Shown here one piece after another: positions 62,357-64,000 of a stretch of 64,000 nucleotides of DNA. The notes beneath the pieces are model-generated. The model did not search any database. It saw nothing but the letters and a program-made list of their open reading frames with translations, and had not been told where the DNA came from. Position numbers and translations under genes: made by a program. The stretch spans positions 23,084,965-23,148,964 of the forward strand of contig NC_092656.1 of NCBI RefSeq assembly GCF_032118995.1. The letters run 5' to 3'. How positions within the stretch are numbered: the first letter of the stretch is position 1; each line of letters starts with the position of its first letter. Source of the stretch: Asterias amurensis. Its lineage: Eukaryota > Echinodermata > Asteroidea > Forcipulatida > Asteriidae.

Positions 62357-64000
62357 GTAAGTAATCTTCTGAGAAACTTGTGCTGGGCTTTGCCAGTGAT
62401 GAATACAGTTGGTGTTTAATCTTTTTATATTATGAGCAGTTTTGACAAACATGACAAATGATGTTCAGTCGAGCGTAGACAATTTACTCATCCATTAGTG
62501 CTTTGGATCGGAATCATTTGACACATCATTGGAGCAAATCTGATAAAATATTCTGTCTTTAATATTCTCATAACTAGAGGTTGGCTCATGAAGGCTCATC
62601 TTTCACTGCACACCAAACAAGATGAGATGCAGTAAATTATGTTTATGAGTGGCTCTGTGATTCTGGCTTGTCTGGGTTTTTTTAGAGGCCATTTGGAACA
62701 AATTCTATCATTTTCCTCCACAAATTTGTGGTTGGTAAGTGGTGCAAAAGAAGTAATTAAACAAATTTAATTCAGTTTACAAATGAAATCATTGAAAGAT
62801 GAGTGAAGGGAAACATACCCAGCAGCCCTTTCAGATCTTCTGTCAAGTCTTTTTTGGTCAACCTTGTTTTGATACTTGGCACCAGTGAACTCTGGAAAGT
62901 GCAGTTAAATATTCTTTTCTTTAATATTGTACGTGCGTATGCAAATGCTTTGCATGCATGCCGCTCGTGTGTAAGGCCAGTCGATGACTTTTCCTATAAT
63001 TTTTTTAAAATCTATTCTTCATGTCACAATTTTATACCCCATCTTAATGAGGACCATCTGATCATACATGTATTCACAAATATCTACAATACAATGTGAA
63101 TTATACAAGAAAGCACAACTGAAAAGTTTGTACACACTTAGTAGTTGTAGATGTTCCTTGTGAAAGTGAATAAACAGCTATAAACAGGCCTAATGGTCCA
63201 AATCAGATTTGGCGTATAATAACAAAAACATGTTCAGGGTTGATACTAGAAGTCCGGATGTCTGGTACATTTGGAAGTAAAAGTGGATCCTGTACCACTG
63301 CCGTTCAATCTGCGTTGTCAGAAATTTAGGACATAATTTTGTATTCAATTACCGATAAAAACATACAAAGTACTCCTTGAGAGCTCCTTTGGGGCTTGCG
63401 TTGTCGTCATAATATAAAAAGGGTTCCTTTCTTCAAAGTGTTGGAATAAAAAGAAGTTTCTGCTTGTGGCTACAAGTCTCAGTTGTTTGAAATTGTAATA
63501 AAATTTCGACCACTGTTGGATGAGATAAGGTTCTCAACCTCGCTCAATTTCTGCAGTGGCACTGATTGACCATATGAAAGCACGGTGGCATGGATTACTT
63601 TTACCATTATTTGCCTTGTTAAAGTTGCATACAAAGGAGATTTTGATGCAACTTTAAAGTATGCACATAAGATGGATCTGTATTGTCTTGGATTCGAACC
63701 CACACTGCAATGATTCAGCCACCAAAACTTGAATTTGATGCACTAGACCATGCAGCCGTATCACAACGCCACAAAACTGTTGGGTGTTGAGTGGAGATGA
63801 GTCATATATGAATACGGATCTGTTCCTTACTCTCAGTGTTTGGTATTCATGATTATTCACACAATGCATACAAAAGACTTTTCTATTGCTATGTCACAGC
63901 CAGAGATTTTACCATTTTGATATACATGTACGTAAGGTTGGAAAACTATGAAGAGCCATTTTGCTCAGCAAAAAACAGATAGCCACCGTTTGTAAATGTA
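62357..64000 (+). other. Endophilin A intron 2 (continues off the window)
   Basis: No further exon is visible. A degenerate tRNA-like SINE head (63686-63775, - strand) lies near the end. Confidence 0.55.
63686..63775 (-). mobile_element. Degenerate tRNA-like SINE head
   Basis: On the - strand: GGCTGCATGGTCTAGTGCAT followed by GTGGGTTCGAATCC. It has good A-box and B-box words but the stems do not pair, so no functional tRNA. Confidence 0.5.

Overview
This is animal nuclear DNA with multi-exon genes, GT-AG introns, about 60% A+T intergenic DNA and many small inverted-repeat elements. Gene content (CAF-1 large subunit, endophilin A, a RASL12-like small GTPase, a collagen/C1q protein) fits a deuterostome invertebrate. 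The repeat landscape makes me think of an echinoderm, perhaps a sea star, but this is an impression and not a proof.

Layout. Positions 1-90 look like the last codons of a + strand gene entering from the left, followed by a long non-coding stretch. At 4.6-5.5 kb (-) lies a single-exon secreted collagen/C1q-domain protein. From 8.4 to 37.35 kb (+) runs a five-exon RASL12-like gene. Its exons join in frame to 247 codons plus stop, and it has a 19.6-kb intron 2. From 56.6 down to 42.5 kb (-) runs CHAF1A, the large subunit of chromatin assembly factor 1. Its thirteen exons join in frame to 1342 residues. Head to head with it, starting at 57.18 kb (+), is an endophilin A (SH3GL) gene, of which the window holds two alternative first exons (57178, 61870) and the shared exon 2 (62288); the rest lies beyond the right edge. 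A third candidate first exon at 54337 lies antisense in CHAF1A intron 2.

The 580 bp between the CHAF1A and endophilin start codons holds a consensus E2F site and five CCAAT/ATTGG boxes, as expected for an S-phase gene and for a shared bidirectional promoter. The named genes have no obvious shared pathway; they are ordinary neighbours.

The rest is repeat-rich. The most frequent family is a 370-380-bp TTAA-flanked MITE with 24-bp terminal inverted repeats (13 full or partial copies). Others are a palindromic family with a GCGCATGC-like centre (4 copies), a lariat-like foldback family (2 copies, one nested in another repeat whose empty site is also in the window), TCTCGCGAGA-bearing foldback elements (2), a 1-kb TA-flanked element with inverted ends, tRNA-derived SINEs, a 233-bp SINE hairpin, and several tandem arrays. 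I found no rRNA, CRISPR, operon or viral structure, and no evidence for a wholly new biological system. The best leads are the alternative endophilin starts, the shared promoter, the altered GTPase motifs and the transposon families.
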